64,000 bases of DNA from Myxocyprinus asiaticus. Lineage: Eukaryota > Chordata > Actinopteri > Cypriniformes > Catostomidae. Both the position numbers and the translations under genes were made by a program. The notes under the pieces are model-generated. The model ran no database searches and was not told where the DNA came from. It saw only the letters and a program-made list of their open reading frames with translations. Position 1 is the first letter of the stretch, and each line of letters opens with the position of its first letter. The stretch is from assembly GCF_019703515.2 (NCBI RefSeq), contig NC_059358.1, positions 48,316,594 through 48,380,593 of the forward strand. Direction: 5' to 3'. Shown here piece by piece: positions 37,023 to 48,068 of the stretch.

Positions 37023-37954
37023 CTTACAAGCCACCTTACAGCCTCAGATGGCACGCTCACCGACCGCCCACAGTCAGTTCACTGAGCATCTAAGGAGTAT
37101 TGCACACAAAACTGGAAAGCACTTTCTTGATCTAGTCAGTTCTAATGTGATTTGATTCCATTTCCAAGAATAAGAGCACAAAGGCTTTTTTAATCAGTCT
37201 GTTTGGAAACAAAGTTGTGACATTGCACTGGATTTGCAACTGTTTGCCAGGTTAGTGACATCAAATCTTTGAAAGATATTCAGTTTTGCTTGAGGCACTT
37301 AGTAACAGGTAAACTATGTTTCTAGATCTAGTGGAGAGCTGAGCCAGAACAGTGGAAGCTGTAAGAGAAGACCAATTCTCTATTAATGCCAACGGTTTTA
37401 GAGTTAAAGGCTCAACAAGCACATATGGGTGTAATGATTGTGTTCATATACTTTTGAACATATAGTACTGTATATGTCTGTGAAATAATCTGTGCTTTTG
37501 TTGTGTACTGTAAGAAGACTCTCTACATATTTTCCACAAGTTGTTTGTGTTTCCTTTGGGATTACTAACAGAGACTGCTGTGCCATTATTTACACCTTAA
37601 GGGTGTTTCACTAATATTATTACATACCTCAGGTATTTAGTGGCCCAGCACATACAGTATATCAAATTAATCTGCAAAATACCCAGATAGAGTAAACATT
37701 TCAAACCATTTTCAAGACAATTAAAAAAATAGAATATATTGTTATATTTTTCACATTTTAAAGTGATGATGCAACAAATCATAGAACGGGATTCATCACT
37801 TCCGCGCTCAAATCTTATGAGTCTCGACTGGCTGTCAAACACATATTGAGCTACACATACTATATGCGTTTTCTCAGACACTTATAGATATACAATAAAA
37901 AATACAGAATTTCAGTAGTACAGCCAAATAACAATAGTCATGTCATACTGTTTA
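37023..37954. other. Unassigned
   Basis: No gene or repeat end recognised. Confidence 0.4.
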
Positions 37955-38877
37955 TGTGTTACACTTGCTATTAGAATTGGATAATTACAGATCGATTTCA
38001 AATCTACCATTTATGTTGAAAATATTAGAAAAGGTATTGTCCTCCCAACTATGTTCATTTCTACAGAAAAATGGAATATATGAAGAATTTCAGTCAAGAT
38101 TTAGGCTCCATCACAGTACAGAGACTGCACTTATCAGAGTTACAAATGACTTGCTCTTATCATCTGAACACGGCTGCATTTCTCTTCTAGTGCTTTTGGA
38201 TCTTAGTGCTGCCTTCGACACGCTAGATCACGACATTCTTTTGAATAGGCTGGAGAATTATGTTGGCATTAGTGGACTTGCATTAGCATGATTTAGGTCG
38301 TATTTATCAGACTGCTACCACTTTATATACGTAAACAAGGAATTGTAAATTCAAACAAAAGTTAAGTATGGAATGCCACAGGGATCAGTTTTAGGACCTC
38401 TGCTTTTCTCCTTATACAAGCTTCCCCTGGGAGATATTATCAGGAATCATTGAATAAGTTTCCACTGTTATGCCGAGGATACCCAACTTTATATTTCTTC
38501 TAAACCCAATGAAAATTCACTATTCTCCAAATTAGCAGAGTGTATCAATGAAATCAATGATTGGATGGCCAGAAATTTCCTTCTACTCAATTCCGACAAA
38601 ACAGAGGTACTAATGATTGGACCAAAACCCTCAAAAATAAGCAGCTAAAATATAATTTGTTTCTCGATGGATGTACTGATACATCGTCTTCTACAGCAAA
38701 GAAATTAGGTGTTATATTTGATGCCAATCTGTCCTTTGAAAATCAAATTTCCAGTGTTTGTAGAACAGCATTCTTCCACCTGAGAAATATTGCTAAATTA
38801 CAACACATGCTCTCTGTTGCTGATGCCGAAAAATGAATTCATGCGTTCATGACCTCAAGACTAGATTTTTGTAATGC
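37955..38877 (+). pseudogene. L2-clade reverse transcriptase fragment
   Basis: The frame at 37956-38291 reads NYRSISNLPFMLKILEKVLS, then FRLHHSTETALIRV and LVLLDLSAAFDTLDHDILL, which are RT blocks carrying the first catalytic Asp. After a stop, [16 protein letters not shown] and CYAEDTQLYIS follow. The usual FADD/YADD box is YAED, which loses one catalytic Asp, and there are several stops. The piece ends at the insertion point of the Rex1/CR1-type LINE. Confidence 0.85.
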
Positions 38878-38904
38878 AATAATTGATGATAATAGATCAT
38901 CAAG

Positions 38905-39141
38905 ATGGCGCAGCGGATGGCTGCCTCGGTGTGTAGCTCTTCAGTTCTTTTGTTGTTTTTGTTTGTTTGTCCTGTGCTTAGTAATATTTTTCCAGTCAGT
39001 TTTACCAGGGATGAACTGCTGAACATTCGGCAGCATATACCAGACAACCTTTTCCTGGTTTTTGAATATTCGGACGTTTTGCTGGACATTTTAGTCTTTG
39101 GCGCGGCTGTGTTGTTTAAACGCACTATGAGACGCAGGTGA
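38905..39141 (+). pseudogene. LINE N-terminal fragment
   Basis: A 78-codon frame (MAQRMAASVCSS... with a Leu-rich stretch) opens right after the AAGATGGCGC start typical of such LINEs. The hydrophobic N-terminus looks like a signal peptide, but it belongs to the LINE and is not evidence of secretion. The frame stops before the endonuclease segment, which continues in another frame after GRQAGALVRL-type text. Confidence 0.6.
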
Positions 39142-39297
39142 GGGAGACAAGCAGGCGCGCTGGTCAGGCTCCGTCGGCGCGGCTTTCACACAACGCTGCC
39201 GTGTATTCATCTAGCGAATCTCCTCTCTCTTCCTAACAAAACGGACGAACTACATCTCCTCACCCGTACAGACAAGTACTTTTCAAACTCTGCTGCC

Positions 39298-40551
39298 TTG
39301 TGCTTCACAGAAACCTGGCTGAGTGAAGCCATTCCGGACAGCGCGTTACATCTGCCGGACTTTCAGCTGTTCAGAGCAGATCGCATCGCGGATTTAACGG
39401 GGAAAACGAGAGGCGGTGGAACATGCTTTTACATCAATGAAAGTTGGTGTACAGATGTAACAATGTTAAAGAGGATGTGCTGTCCTAATTTGGAAGCGCT
39501 CTTTATTAACTACTCGCCGCGGGAGTTTTCCTCGTTTATTCTGGTGAGTGTGTATATCACGCCAAACGCGTGTGTGAACACAGCGCTGCAACAGCTGGCT
39601 GATCAAATCACAGACACGGAACAACAATACCCGGACTCAGTTATTATTATTCTTGGGGATTTTAACAAAGCAAATCTCACACGTGAACTGCCCAAATACA
39701 AACAGCTCATTACATGCCCCACCAGAGACAGGAACATACTGGATTATTGCTACACAACAATAAAGGATGCATATCGCTCTGTCCCTAGAGCAGCTTTGGG
39801 ACTCTTTGATCACTGTCTGGTTCATCTTCTTCCAACCTACAGGCAGAAATTAAAATCAGCCAAGCCAGTAGTAAGGACTGTAAAGAGATGGACCAATGAA
39901 GCAGAGCGGGAACTACAAGCCTGCTTCGAATGCACGGATTGGAGTGTTTTTGAGGCTGCAGCCACAGACCCGGATGAGCTCACAGATACTGTGACATCAT
40001 ATATCAGTTTCTGTGAGGATATGTGCATTCCTACTAGGACTAATTTAAAGTTCAACAATGACAAACCGTGGTTTACAGCAGAGCTCAGGCAGCTTTGTCA
40101 GGCCAAAGAGGATGCTTACAGGGGTGGGAATAAAGTCTTTTACAGTCAGGCCAGGAACACACTGAACAAGGAAATCAGAGTGGCTAAAAGAAGATACTCT
40201 GAGAAGTTGAAAAACAAGTTTTCAGCTAATGACCCTGCATCAGTGTGGAGTGGCATGAAACAACTCACAAATTACAGGACTCCTACCCCCAACCCTGTGG
40301 TGGACCAACAAATGGATGACGACATGAATGTGTTCTACTGCAGATTTGAAAGGCCCAATCTCACACCCCACACCCACTCTGACCTTCACTTCCCACAAAC
40401 AACAACACCTCCTGCAACCCCCCTCCTCCCCCCTCCTGCTACTCAACCTGCACTTAAGATCTGTGAAGATGATGTGAGCCAGGTCTTTTGGAACGAGGAA
40501 AGCTTTAGGCCCAGATGGCGTCTCACCAGCGTGTCTTTGATCCTGTGCTAA
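39298..40551 (+). pseudogene. LINE apurinic-type endonuclease segment
   Basis: A 417-codon open frame. Motifs of the APE-type endonuclease that nicks target DNA are visible: CFTETWL (Glu) near residue 2, RGGGTCFYIN near 38, and IILGDFNKAN (Asp, Asn) near 116. The usual SDH near the end is FDHCLV here, so one motif residue is changed but His is kept. A Pro-rich linker follows, and a frameshift near 40494 leaves the text SFRPRWRLTSV out of frame with the expected LGPDGVSPACL. The LTR insertion sits 16 bases past the stop. Confidence 0.82.
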
Positions 40552-40566
40552 CCAGCTGGCCCCCAT

Positions 40567-41845
40567 TGTTGGGTCTCATGTATTCAGATAAAAGACAAAG
40601 GCAGGCCTAACACAGTCATAAAACCTGACTGAGGCCCACACACAAAGTCATAAATCTTACTGATAAAAACCGCACCAAAATCAAACAAAGGGAGTCCAAG
40701 ACTACAAATCCCATGAAGCCTTGCTCACTAAAGGATCAAACTCTCAACTCCAATTGGATGAGGCACACGACAGAACGCCCCTCAACCATGACGTCATCGG
40801 GAGTAGAAATACCTCTGAGATCCTTCCGGGCATTGCTTGCAGCAACTTTGCTCGCCGTGTGTAGACGCAGCTCATCGCTGCTCTCAGGTGTACCCTCGTG
40901 GCGCAAGGAAGTAACATCCAACTTGAAACTGTGGCCATACAATCTCCATCTCGCTGGATGAGTTGAGATTACTCTGTGTACCTCCGAACACTCTAACGGA
41001 TCCGAAGGAGACTGCCGAGCAATCCGCATCTTCATCTGTTTGCCTGAAGAAGTGGAGAGAAAAGATTTATCTTCCCTCTTCAATCAAGTCGACGTTGCTG
41101 ATTTCTCCACCAGCCCGCCGAGAATCAGCAGCCATGCGGCCCGCCGACAGAGCGAGGAAACCCGAGCCTCGAGGAACCGAGTCGGAGTTAAAGGACGGAT
41201 GAACACACATTCTACCTGCGTCCTCATGCGATTCAAGTAAGAGGTTTACATCTGGGCAGAGATAGAATATTATAGTGTGTTATTCTTGTGTATCAAGGTT
41301 ATTGCTTGTACAGTTTACGGACTGCCGAGTCTGCTCATTGCTGCTAATAATACTCAGGGTATTACTGTAATGTACTGTTATCACGAATGAGATCTGCTGT
41401 GTTGTAATCCAACCACATTAGACTGTTGTGTATTTCCACCATCACGGGTGAGACCGGCACACTGAGTTTATCCATTAAAGAACCAAAGACCACGGGAAAG
41501 TTTATGAGCCGTTCACTGCATCTCTGAGTGATGAACTAACAGCTGCTTTCTCTCCCGCGATCACGAAACCGGCTTTGGTGCCGGCACTTTATTCTCTCTC
41601 TCTCTCGTACTAACCACACACACACACACGCGACCCCTCACAAACATTCTTGCACACACTTTTGGCTAGTAGATAACTTCGTGATAAAGCTCAGCTTTAT
41701 CCCTAAGTTATCGTACAAGCGGAGACACACGGTAAATGGGCAGACGCCATTAACCGGTTTCTCTCCGCCCACATTCGCGGGCCGGAAATCTTGCATGACT
41801 TACTCTCCATGAGAGTCACGTCTGCCATTTTGTGCACATCACTCC

Positions 41846-41892
<47 letters not shown>

Positions 41893-42561
41893 CACACACA
41901 CCTACCTCCACTCATGTGTTATAGGCTTATTTTGGTTACCATATCTAATCATGTCACTGTTTAGTTTGTAGATGTAAGTCGGAAGTTTATTGACTGCATT
42001 GTATTGATTATTAATTGATATTACTGCATAAATAAACTTTGTTATATTTCAAAGAGAAGTGTTTTGGTTTGTTTTGCATACACCTGTGTCAAATGCTGGA
42101 AGGGATGTCAGTGCTCGGATTCAAGCCTTCATTGTTTCCTTTTGAATGTCAATTTTCTTATCAAAACAATCTAATATTGAGACTGTTATACTGTCTGGTT
42201 ATTAGTCCCTAATTCCAGGGTGGTGCCCCGGCAATATTAATCCTTATTAATATTCTATTGATTTGGATAATTGATAGTTATCTTTGATGATTGGTGAATT
42301 TGAGGGATTAAAAGAGCTAACATTGATTCAAATCAATGTTCCATTGATTTTGATAATTGATAATTATTTTTGATAATTATTAATTATTGCTAATAACCAA
42401 ACTGGCTCCTGAACATAGTGCACTACATTTACTGGTACCCCATATGAGGCTTTAATGAGTTAGATTGTATTATTTAATTTAAATATTAATTAATAACTAA
42501 ATAAATAATTATTAATTATTTCTGATAGTAACACTGATCTAAACAACAAGTAGAACCTACA
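40567..42561 (+). mobile_element. Solo LTR, copy 2 (1995 bp)
   Basis: Begins TGTTGGGTC and ends AACCTACA. The flanks ccat at 40563-40566 and 42562-42565 are a perfect 4-bp duplication. Removing the LTR and one ccat restores the LINE text ...GGCCCCCATCTTCACACAG. Same family and orientation as copies 1 and 3, but more diverged. No internal retroviral genes are nearby, consistent with a solo LTR. Confidence 0.85.
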
Positions 42562-42565
42562 CCAT

Positions 42566-43616
42566 CTTCACACAGATCTTCACATCTACAGATCACTGGA
42601 GCAGTGTGAAGTCCAAAGCTGCTTCAAACGCTCAATCATTATTCCTGTCCCAAAGAAACCAAAAATCACAGGACTTAATGACTACAGACCTGTCGCCCTG
42701 ATGTCTGTGGTCATGAAATCATTGGCCCATCTGAAGAACATCACTGGACCCTTTCTAGATCCCCTTCAATTTGCTTATCGAGCAAACAGGTCTGTGGATG
42801 ATGCAGTCAACATGGGATTGCATCATATCCTGCAACTTCTGGACAGACCAAGGACATATGCAAGGATCCTTTTTGTGGACTTCAGTTCAGCTTTCAACAC
42901 CATAATCCCAGCTATACTCCAGAATAAATTACACCAACTCTCTGTTCCCATGTCTATCTGTCAGTGGATTACCAGCTTTCTGATGGACAGGCAGCAGCTT
43001 GTGTGACAGGGGAAACTCACTTCCAGCACCTGTACAATCAGCACTGGTGCCCCCCAGGGATATGTGTGCCCTCCCCACTACTCTTCTCCCTCTACACCAA
43101 TGATTGCATCGCCAATGACCCCTCTGTCAAGCTCCTGAAGTTTGCAGACGACACCACTGTCATCGGCCTCACTCGAGATGACGATGAGTCTGCATACAGA
43201 AGGGAGGTTGAACAGCTGGCTGTCTGGTGCAGTCAAAACAACCTTGAGCTGAACACACTCAAAACGGTGGAGATGATTGTGGACTTTAGGAGGAACACCC
43301 CAACACTGACCCCCCTCACCATTCTAAACAGCACTGTGGCAGCAGAGTCATTCAGGTTCCTGGGTACTACCATCTCACAAGACCTGAAGTGGGAGACACA
43401 CATTGACACCATTGTGAAAAAGCCCAGCAGAGGTTGTACTTCCTTCGCCAGCTGAGGAAGTTCAACCTGCCACAGGCGCTGCTGATACAGTTCTACTCAG
43501 CGGTCATTGAGTCTGTCCTCTGCACTTCAATAACTGTCTGGTTTGGTTCAGCTACGAAATCAGACATCAGAAGACTACAAAGGACAATTCGGACTGCTGA
43601 GAGGATTATTGGTTGC
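42566..43616 (+). pseudogene. Rex1/CR1-group reverse transcriptase segment
   Basis: Continues the LINE frame after the LTR. Seen: [43 protein letters not shown] (first Asp block), GICVPSPLLFSLYTND, LLKFADDTTVIGL (FADD box intact), then SFRFLGTTISQDLKWE and FLRQLRKFNLPQ, ending IRTAERIIGC. Stop or shift points separate the frames at about 43006 and 43440. The RT catalytic Asp pair is intact, but the gene is broken and its C-terminus is missing. Confidence 0.85.
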
Positions 43617-43647
43617 CCCTACTGGGAGGATGTCCAGAAAGTTCAAT

Positions 43648-43880
43648 AAATCAATCAATAACATTTATTTGTATAGCACATTTAAAAACGACACATGTTT
43701 ACCAAAGTGCTTTACACTAACAAAATTTAAAATACAATCACAATTTAAAACATGCACAATATAAGCCAAAACAATAACATCTAAGAACAGTTATAAGCAA
43801 TAGAGTAAAGATGAGTCTTCAGCTGAGACTTAAAAGACTCAATGCTATCACATGATCTAATATGAATTGGCAGACTATTC
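43648..43880 (-). mobile_element. Antisense L2-type LINE 3' tail
   Basis: On the minus strand it encodes WNSLPIHIRSCDSIESFKSQ, then LKTHLYSIAYNC followed by a stop, the L2 C-terminus. Then GTAAAGCACTTTGG and a tail of ATTGATTG repeats. It is a 5'-truncated insertion in the opposite direction to the L2 around it. Confidence 0.75.
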
Positions 43881-43949
43881 CAAATAAACTTCAATTGGTT
43901 CAAAATGCAGCTGCCAGAGTGCTGACTTGAACCAAGAAATATGATCATA

Positions 43950-45427
43950 TTAGCCCCATTCTATGTGTACGGGGTCTGGCAGTTTGGAAGGTGGCTCCAG
44001 GAAGGCAACTGGCAGAGGATCAGGACACCAGGATGGAACTGGCAGGGGGTCAGGGGGTGGAGCCACAGGGGGCAGAACCACAGTTGATTCAGGGAGTTGA
44101 GTCTCAGGAGGTGGAGCCGAATGTGGAGCGGGCGGAACTGCTGGAGGTTCAGGGATTTGAGATTCAGGAGGAGGAGCCGGAGGTGGAGCGGGCGGAGCCG
44201 TAGGAGGAGCAGAGGTTTGAGATTCAGGAGGAGGAGCCGCAGGGGGTGAAGCAGTAGGCGGCTCAGGAGAAAGTGCTGCAGGAGGCAACGTGGGTGGAGC
44301 TGCAGCAGGCTCAGAGAAGTGAGTCTTTGGAGGCAGAGCCGCAGGGATTGGAGCAGTAAGTGGCTCAAGAGACATTGGAGGAGAAGTATCAGAAGAAGCA
44401 GGCGAAGTCGTGGAAGACTCAGAGGGCAGAGTCCTGGTGGTCAGGAGCGCTGGCTGTGACTGGGATACGGCCTCCATGGCCGTGGGCACTGGCAGTGACA
44501 GGGAAACGACCTCTGTGGTCGTAAACACGTGCAGTGACGGAAACAGCCTCCATGGTTGTAAACACGGGCAGTGACAGGGGAACGGCCTCCGTGGCCTTGG
44601 GCACCGGCAGTGACAGGGGAACGGCCTCCGTGGCCTTGGGCACCGGCAGTGACAGGGGAACGGCCTCTGTGGCCTTGGGCACCGGCAGTGACAGGGGAAC
44701 GGCCTCCGTGGCCTTGGGCACCGGCAGTGACAGGGGAACGGCCTCCGTGGCCTTGGGCACCAGCAGTGACAGGGGAACGGCCTCCGTGGCCTTGGGCACT
44801 GGCAGTGACAGGGGAACGGCCTCCGTGGCCTTGGGCACCGGCAGTGACAGGGGAACGGCCTCCGTGGCCTTGGGCACCGGCAGTGACAGGGGAACGGCCT
44901 CCGTGGTTGTGAGCAAAGGCAGTGATAGGGGAACAACCTCCGTGGTCATGAGCACAGGCAGTGATAGGGGAACAGCCTCCGTGGTTGTGAGCACTGGCAG
45001 TGACTGGGGAGTAGGAGCCCTTCTTCTCGTCCTCCTCTTCCGGATGGCTGTGAGCACAGCTGTGGGAGACTCAGAAGGCGGAGCCATGGAAGGCTCGATG
45101 AAGGAGATCCCCAGGACCACCAAGGCTGGGGAGAAAGTGGTCTTCATTGAAGGGACCTTGGAGACCACTGGAACCATAGTAGCCCCCCCCTGAAAATTCC
45201 TCTAGGGCTGGAGCTGGCATGAAAGCGGACAAGGCTTCAGACGCTGGCTCTGGGACGGACGAGGCTTCAGAAACTGGCTTGTTGACCGTGGCAGGCGTGG
45301 GCGTTGGCTCGTTGACCGTGGCAGGCATGGGCATTGGCTCGTAAAAACCCCTCCAAGGGAACTGCAGCATCATAATACCACATTGGTAGCTCGAAGACCT
45401 CCCGAAAGTGGGTGATGAAGGCATCAA
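43950..45427 (-). pseudogene. Pro-rich extension with 13-residue repeats
   Basis: Downstream of gag on the minus strand, frames at 45071-45427, 44419-45177 and 43950-44936 cover a repetitive, unstructured tract. The middle encodes repeated PVPKATEAVPLSL units. The end is a Pro/Ser/Ala-rich tail (PPAAPPPESQTSAPP and similar) finishing IEWG. Shifts between frames come from units of unequal length. Its role in the source element is unknown. Confidence 0.6.
44452..45009 (-). repeat. 39-bp minisatellite, about 14 units
   Basis: Unit GGCAGTGACAGGGGAACGGC then CTCCGTGGCCTTGGGCACC (39 bases, plus strand). Eight near-identical units run 44567-44878, with more diverged ones on both sides. A unit at 44530-44566 is 37 bases, which shifts the reading frame. 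The unit codes for 13 residues on the minus strand. Confidence 0.92.
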
Positions 45428-45848
45428 AGGATTGAGTTACTTTACCTCCTCGCCACCAGATCGCAGACCCCCACTTCAAGGCATCTCCGATCAAACGGGA
45501 TATGATATAAGCGATCATCGCTCGCTCTGTGGGAAAACTGTGTGGAGAACTCTGGAACAGGAGAAGACATTGGAGGAATCCATATCACTCCTCGGCGGAA
45601 CCGGAAAAGTAAATCGGAGTGGCCAGTGGATTGCGAGGAGGTTGAACCAGAGGGTCAGGTGAGGAGTTAACAGAGTAGGCCGCTGTAATTCTGGTAGCAC
45701 TGACTGATGATGGAGAAGTGATAACAGGAACTCTCACTATGGGATCCAGTGCGTGTTGAATCTGAAGAACGACAACCCCAAAAGGCTGCATAACTTGCTA
45801 GTGAGCTTAGTGGGGTTGTTGCAGGTAATTGGATCCTGCTGGGTTCAT
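45267..45848 (-). pseudogene. Gypsy-like gag pseudogene
   Basis: Starts MNPAGSNYLQQPH at 45848, with a stop soon after. MQPFGVVVLQIQHALDP and PPRNPLATPIYFSGSAEE follow (45585-45791). After a shift, VLHTVFPQSERAM and IAYIISRLIGDALKWGSAIW, then DAFITHFREVFELP (45380-45518), match the capsid-like gag domain of fish Ty3/gypsy elements in order and spacing. Frameshifts near 45590, 45520 and 45430 and several stops make it dead. No CCHC zinc knuckle is visible. Confidence 0.7.
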
Positions 45849-45867
45849 TTTTGCAGGTCTAGTCTTC

Positions 45868-46216
45868 TGTCAGCAATGAACAAGGAGAGAGATTTTAGTG
45901 AACCTAAATGCAGTATTTAATGAAGAAGACAAATATACAAATAGAAATGACATAAAGCTTGATAAACAAATGAATTACTTAGCTTAGTGCTACAATGGAC
46001 GAGACTAGACAATGAGTGAGGAAACACGAGGGAATATATTCAGGCATGGGAATTAACAACACGAGGAACAGCTGTCAACACTGATGGAGAACAGGTGAAA
46101 CTAATGATGATGGTGCTTGCTGGGAATTGTAGTGTGGGGAACAACTACAACATAAAAGGTCCATGAAGGGTTAAACTAAGAGTCCATGAACAGTGGTGAC
46201 ACGAAGGGATATGACA
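45868..46216 (-). mobile_element. 5' LTR of the gypsy-like element (349 bp)
   Basis: On the minus strand it starts TGTCATATCC and ends GCTGACA, so the ends are the short inverted pair TGTCA/TGACA. The gag ATG at 45848 lies 20 bases beyond. The LTR carries a strong ZNF143-like motif. Confidence 0.7.
46114..46133 (-). promoter_or_regulatory. ZNF143 (Staf)-like motif in the gypsy-like LTR
   Basis: On the minus strand ACTACAATTCCCAGCAAGC matches the vertebrate ZNF143 consensus ACTACAATTCCCAGAATGC except in the last few bases. It is the best instance in the window. Function is inferred. Confidence 0.6.
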
Positions 46217-47125
46217 GCTATATTTCATCATGTTCATTACAATCACAAAATTCTGGCTTGTTAATAATTCCAATAAAATCAAAATCCACAAAAGGAGGTA
46301 GATCCTTTTCATACTTGGCTCCTAAACTATGGAATAGTCTCCCTAACACCGTTTGGGATGCAGACACACTCACTCAGTTTAAGTCTAGACTAAAGACTCA
46401 TCTATTTAGCCAGGCATTCACCTAATTTATCCTTCAACTCACAATTAGGCTGCTTTAGTTAGGTCTGCTGGAACCAGAAATATCTATCATGATCTATAAC
46501 TCTGCATAAAATTGAATGGCATCTATGCTAATATAAATTTGTTTGTTTCCATGTCTCAACCTTAGGATTCATATCCCAAGGTTACCAGAGCCAGCCTGAT
46601 CCAGCTCCGTTCCTGCATGGTGTCAGACTCAACTGCTCAGATAGAAGCGATCGTTGGTTCGGTTTCAAGAAACTCAACTCAGATTCAACTGCTATGTGTC
46701 ACTGAAAGATGACAACAAACTACAGCTGGTGCCAGCCAGACATCACTTCTGTCTTTTGACTTCAGAAGATGAATTTATGCCAACTCCAACTGTAAGACAT
46801 GGGATACTTCATATGCCACTGCCTGAACCTTGGATTTAGGATGGATCCCAACGAACCTCACCAAAATGATCTGCCGGTTGAACTGCGATGCACCTCATTA
46901 ATCTCTGCCTGCATCACCTTTGTCTATTGATGGACTACACTCTTGAAATGGAATACATAGAATATAATTTAATTGCCAACGAAAGCCTTCATCAGCCAAC
47001 TAACAAAGGAGAACGCATCAATGTGAACTTCTGCAGTTAATCCAGGATGGACTTCAAAGATTTAGTCATTAATCTTAAAGTTAAATAAAAAAATAAATAC
47101 AAATAAAAATAAATAAATAAATAAA

Positions 47126-47127
47126 AT

Positions 47128-47168
<41 letters not shown>
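47126..47168. repeat. (CA)n microsatellite
   Basis: A CA run of about 40 bases after A-rich AAATAAAT repeats, inside the L2 3' UTR. Confidence 0.95.
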
Positions 47169-47171
<3 letters not shown>

Positions 47172-47799
47172 GGACCTTAACACTTGCTTAATTTACAAAT
47201 TTAAAACCATGACTTGACTGCACATAAATAACTAATATTGGCATTATGTTCATGCTGGTTAGCCAGAGGGGAACTGGCCCCCACAGTGAGTCTGGTTTCT
47301 CCCAAGCTTATTTTTTTCTCTATTAACCAACATTTTATTGATGTATGTGTTTCTTGCCACAGTCGCCTTCAGCTTGCTCACAGGGGTTCTAAATACAATT
47401 ATTATTTAATTTCTATACACAGTTTACAATCATATTTAATCAAACTACACAATGATGAATCTAAGACTTTATAGATATTACAGTTTCATTTTCTGTTAAT
47501 GCATGATTTTCTGTAAAGCTGTGTTGTGAAAAGCGCAATACAAATAAAAATGACGACGTGGTGGTTCTAGTGAAAATGTTGGCAGGAACCTATCATTTCG
47601 AAAATACTAATCCTGTGTAATTTTGTGGGAAAAAGCTGGTAAATAAAAACACGTTTGGTTATTAGGGCCATATTACAGCCATGATATTATACGTGAAATT
47701 AATTATAGTCGCTAAAATGTAAAAGTTATAAACAACAATATAACAACAACACGTGAAAACTGCATGATAACGCGCGCGTGCGTGTGTCTTTTCATAGCC

Positions 47800-48006
47800 C
47801 CACCCCACTGAAACACATTTCCACTACTTAAAAGCAGGAAGTACACGACTAGATCATCCATCTAAACCACATGCAGCAGAAACGGAAAAACAAAAGCAAC
47901 AAAACTCTTCGCATTCATGCAGATGTCCACTGTCTGATGTACCACTGAACCGAGTCGTGAGACCGGACATCTACACTCCGCGCAGTGGATGTATTTGGGC
48001 AGACAG
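47800..48006 (+). promoter_or_regulatory. Candidate promoter and first exon, plus strand
   Basis: CCCCACCCC near 47799, a TATA-like CTTAAAAG near 47827 and a GC-rich stretch are followed by CAG|GTACAG at 48006/48007, a fair splice donor. It would pair with the exon at 58164-58212 about 10 kb downstream. The donor is only moderate and there is no coding evidence here, so this is a proposal. Confidence 0.25.
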
Positions 48007-48013
48007 GTACAGT

Positions 48014-48014
<1 letters not shown>

Positions 48015-48057
<43 letters not shown>

Positions 48058-48068
48058 CAGAGAGAGAG
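48015..48068. repeat. (GT)n(GA)n microsatellite
   Basis: A GT run followed directly by a GA run. The frames through it translate as repeats and are not genes. Confidence 0.95.

Larger units (their letters stand above)
38880..43616 (+). mobile_element. Rex1/CR1-group LINE inserted in the L2 LINE
   Basis: Carries an N-terminal segment (38905-39141), an endonuclease segment (39298-40551) and, after the solo LTR, a reverse transcriptase segment (about 42566-43616). The clade is inferred from remembered fish elements ([33 protein letters not shown]). The 3' part is cut short, with L2 sequence resuming at ACTGGGAGGATGTCC. I could not define a duplication. Confidence 0.82.
43958..46216 (-). mobile_element. 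Gypsy-like LTR element, 3'-truncated, minus strand
   Basis: One LTR (45868-46216), a broken gag-like gene (start 45848) and a long Pro/Thr/Ser/Ala-rich coding tract. There are no protease, RT or integrase motifs and no second LTR. The far end joins L2 sequence near 43958 with missing L2 bases, so the second LTR was probably lost with the deletion. The family is judged from a gag like those of fish Ty3/gypsy elements. Confidence 0.72.
37955..47554 (+). mobile_element. L2-clade LINE, broken into four pieces by later insertions
   Basis: Pieces in order: reverse transcriptase 37955-38877, ORF segment 43617-43647, segment 43881-43957, and C-terminus plus 3' UTR 46217-47554. The last ends GAAAAGCGCAATACAAATAA, an L2-type tail. 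The joins make sense only when the inserts are removed: ...GTAATGCAAT runs on to ACTGGGAGGATGTCCAG, and CAATAAA to TAAACTTCAATTGG. The inserts are a Rex1/CR1-type LINE, an antisense L2 tail and a gypsy-like fragment. Some L2 sequence between 43957 and 46217 is missing, so that insertion was accompanied by a deletion. The 5' end is truncated. Confidence 0.85.

Noticed and set aside
38905..39141. Secreted host protein with a signal peptide
   Set aside because: The hydrophobic N-terminus follows a LINE 5' start and leads into LINE endonuclease text, so it belongs to the retrotransposon.
44452..45009. Regular repeats resembling a CRISPR array
   Set aside because: The units are directly abutting with no unique spacers, in a vertebrate genome.
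44534..45193. 219-codon plus-strand frame of repeated GTGSDRGTASVAL units
   Set aside because: It is the reverse-strand shadow of the 39-bp minisatellite. The gag-like reading is on the minus strand.
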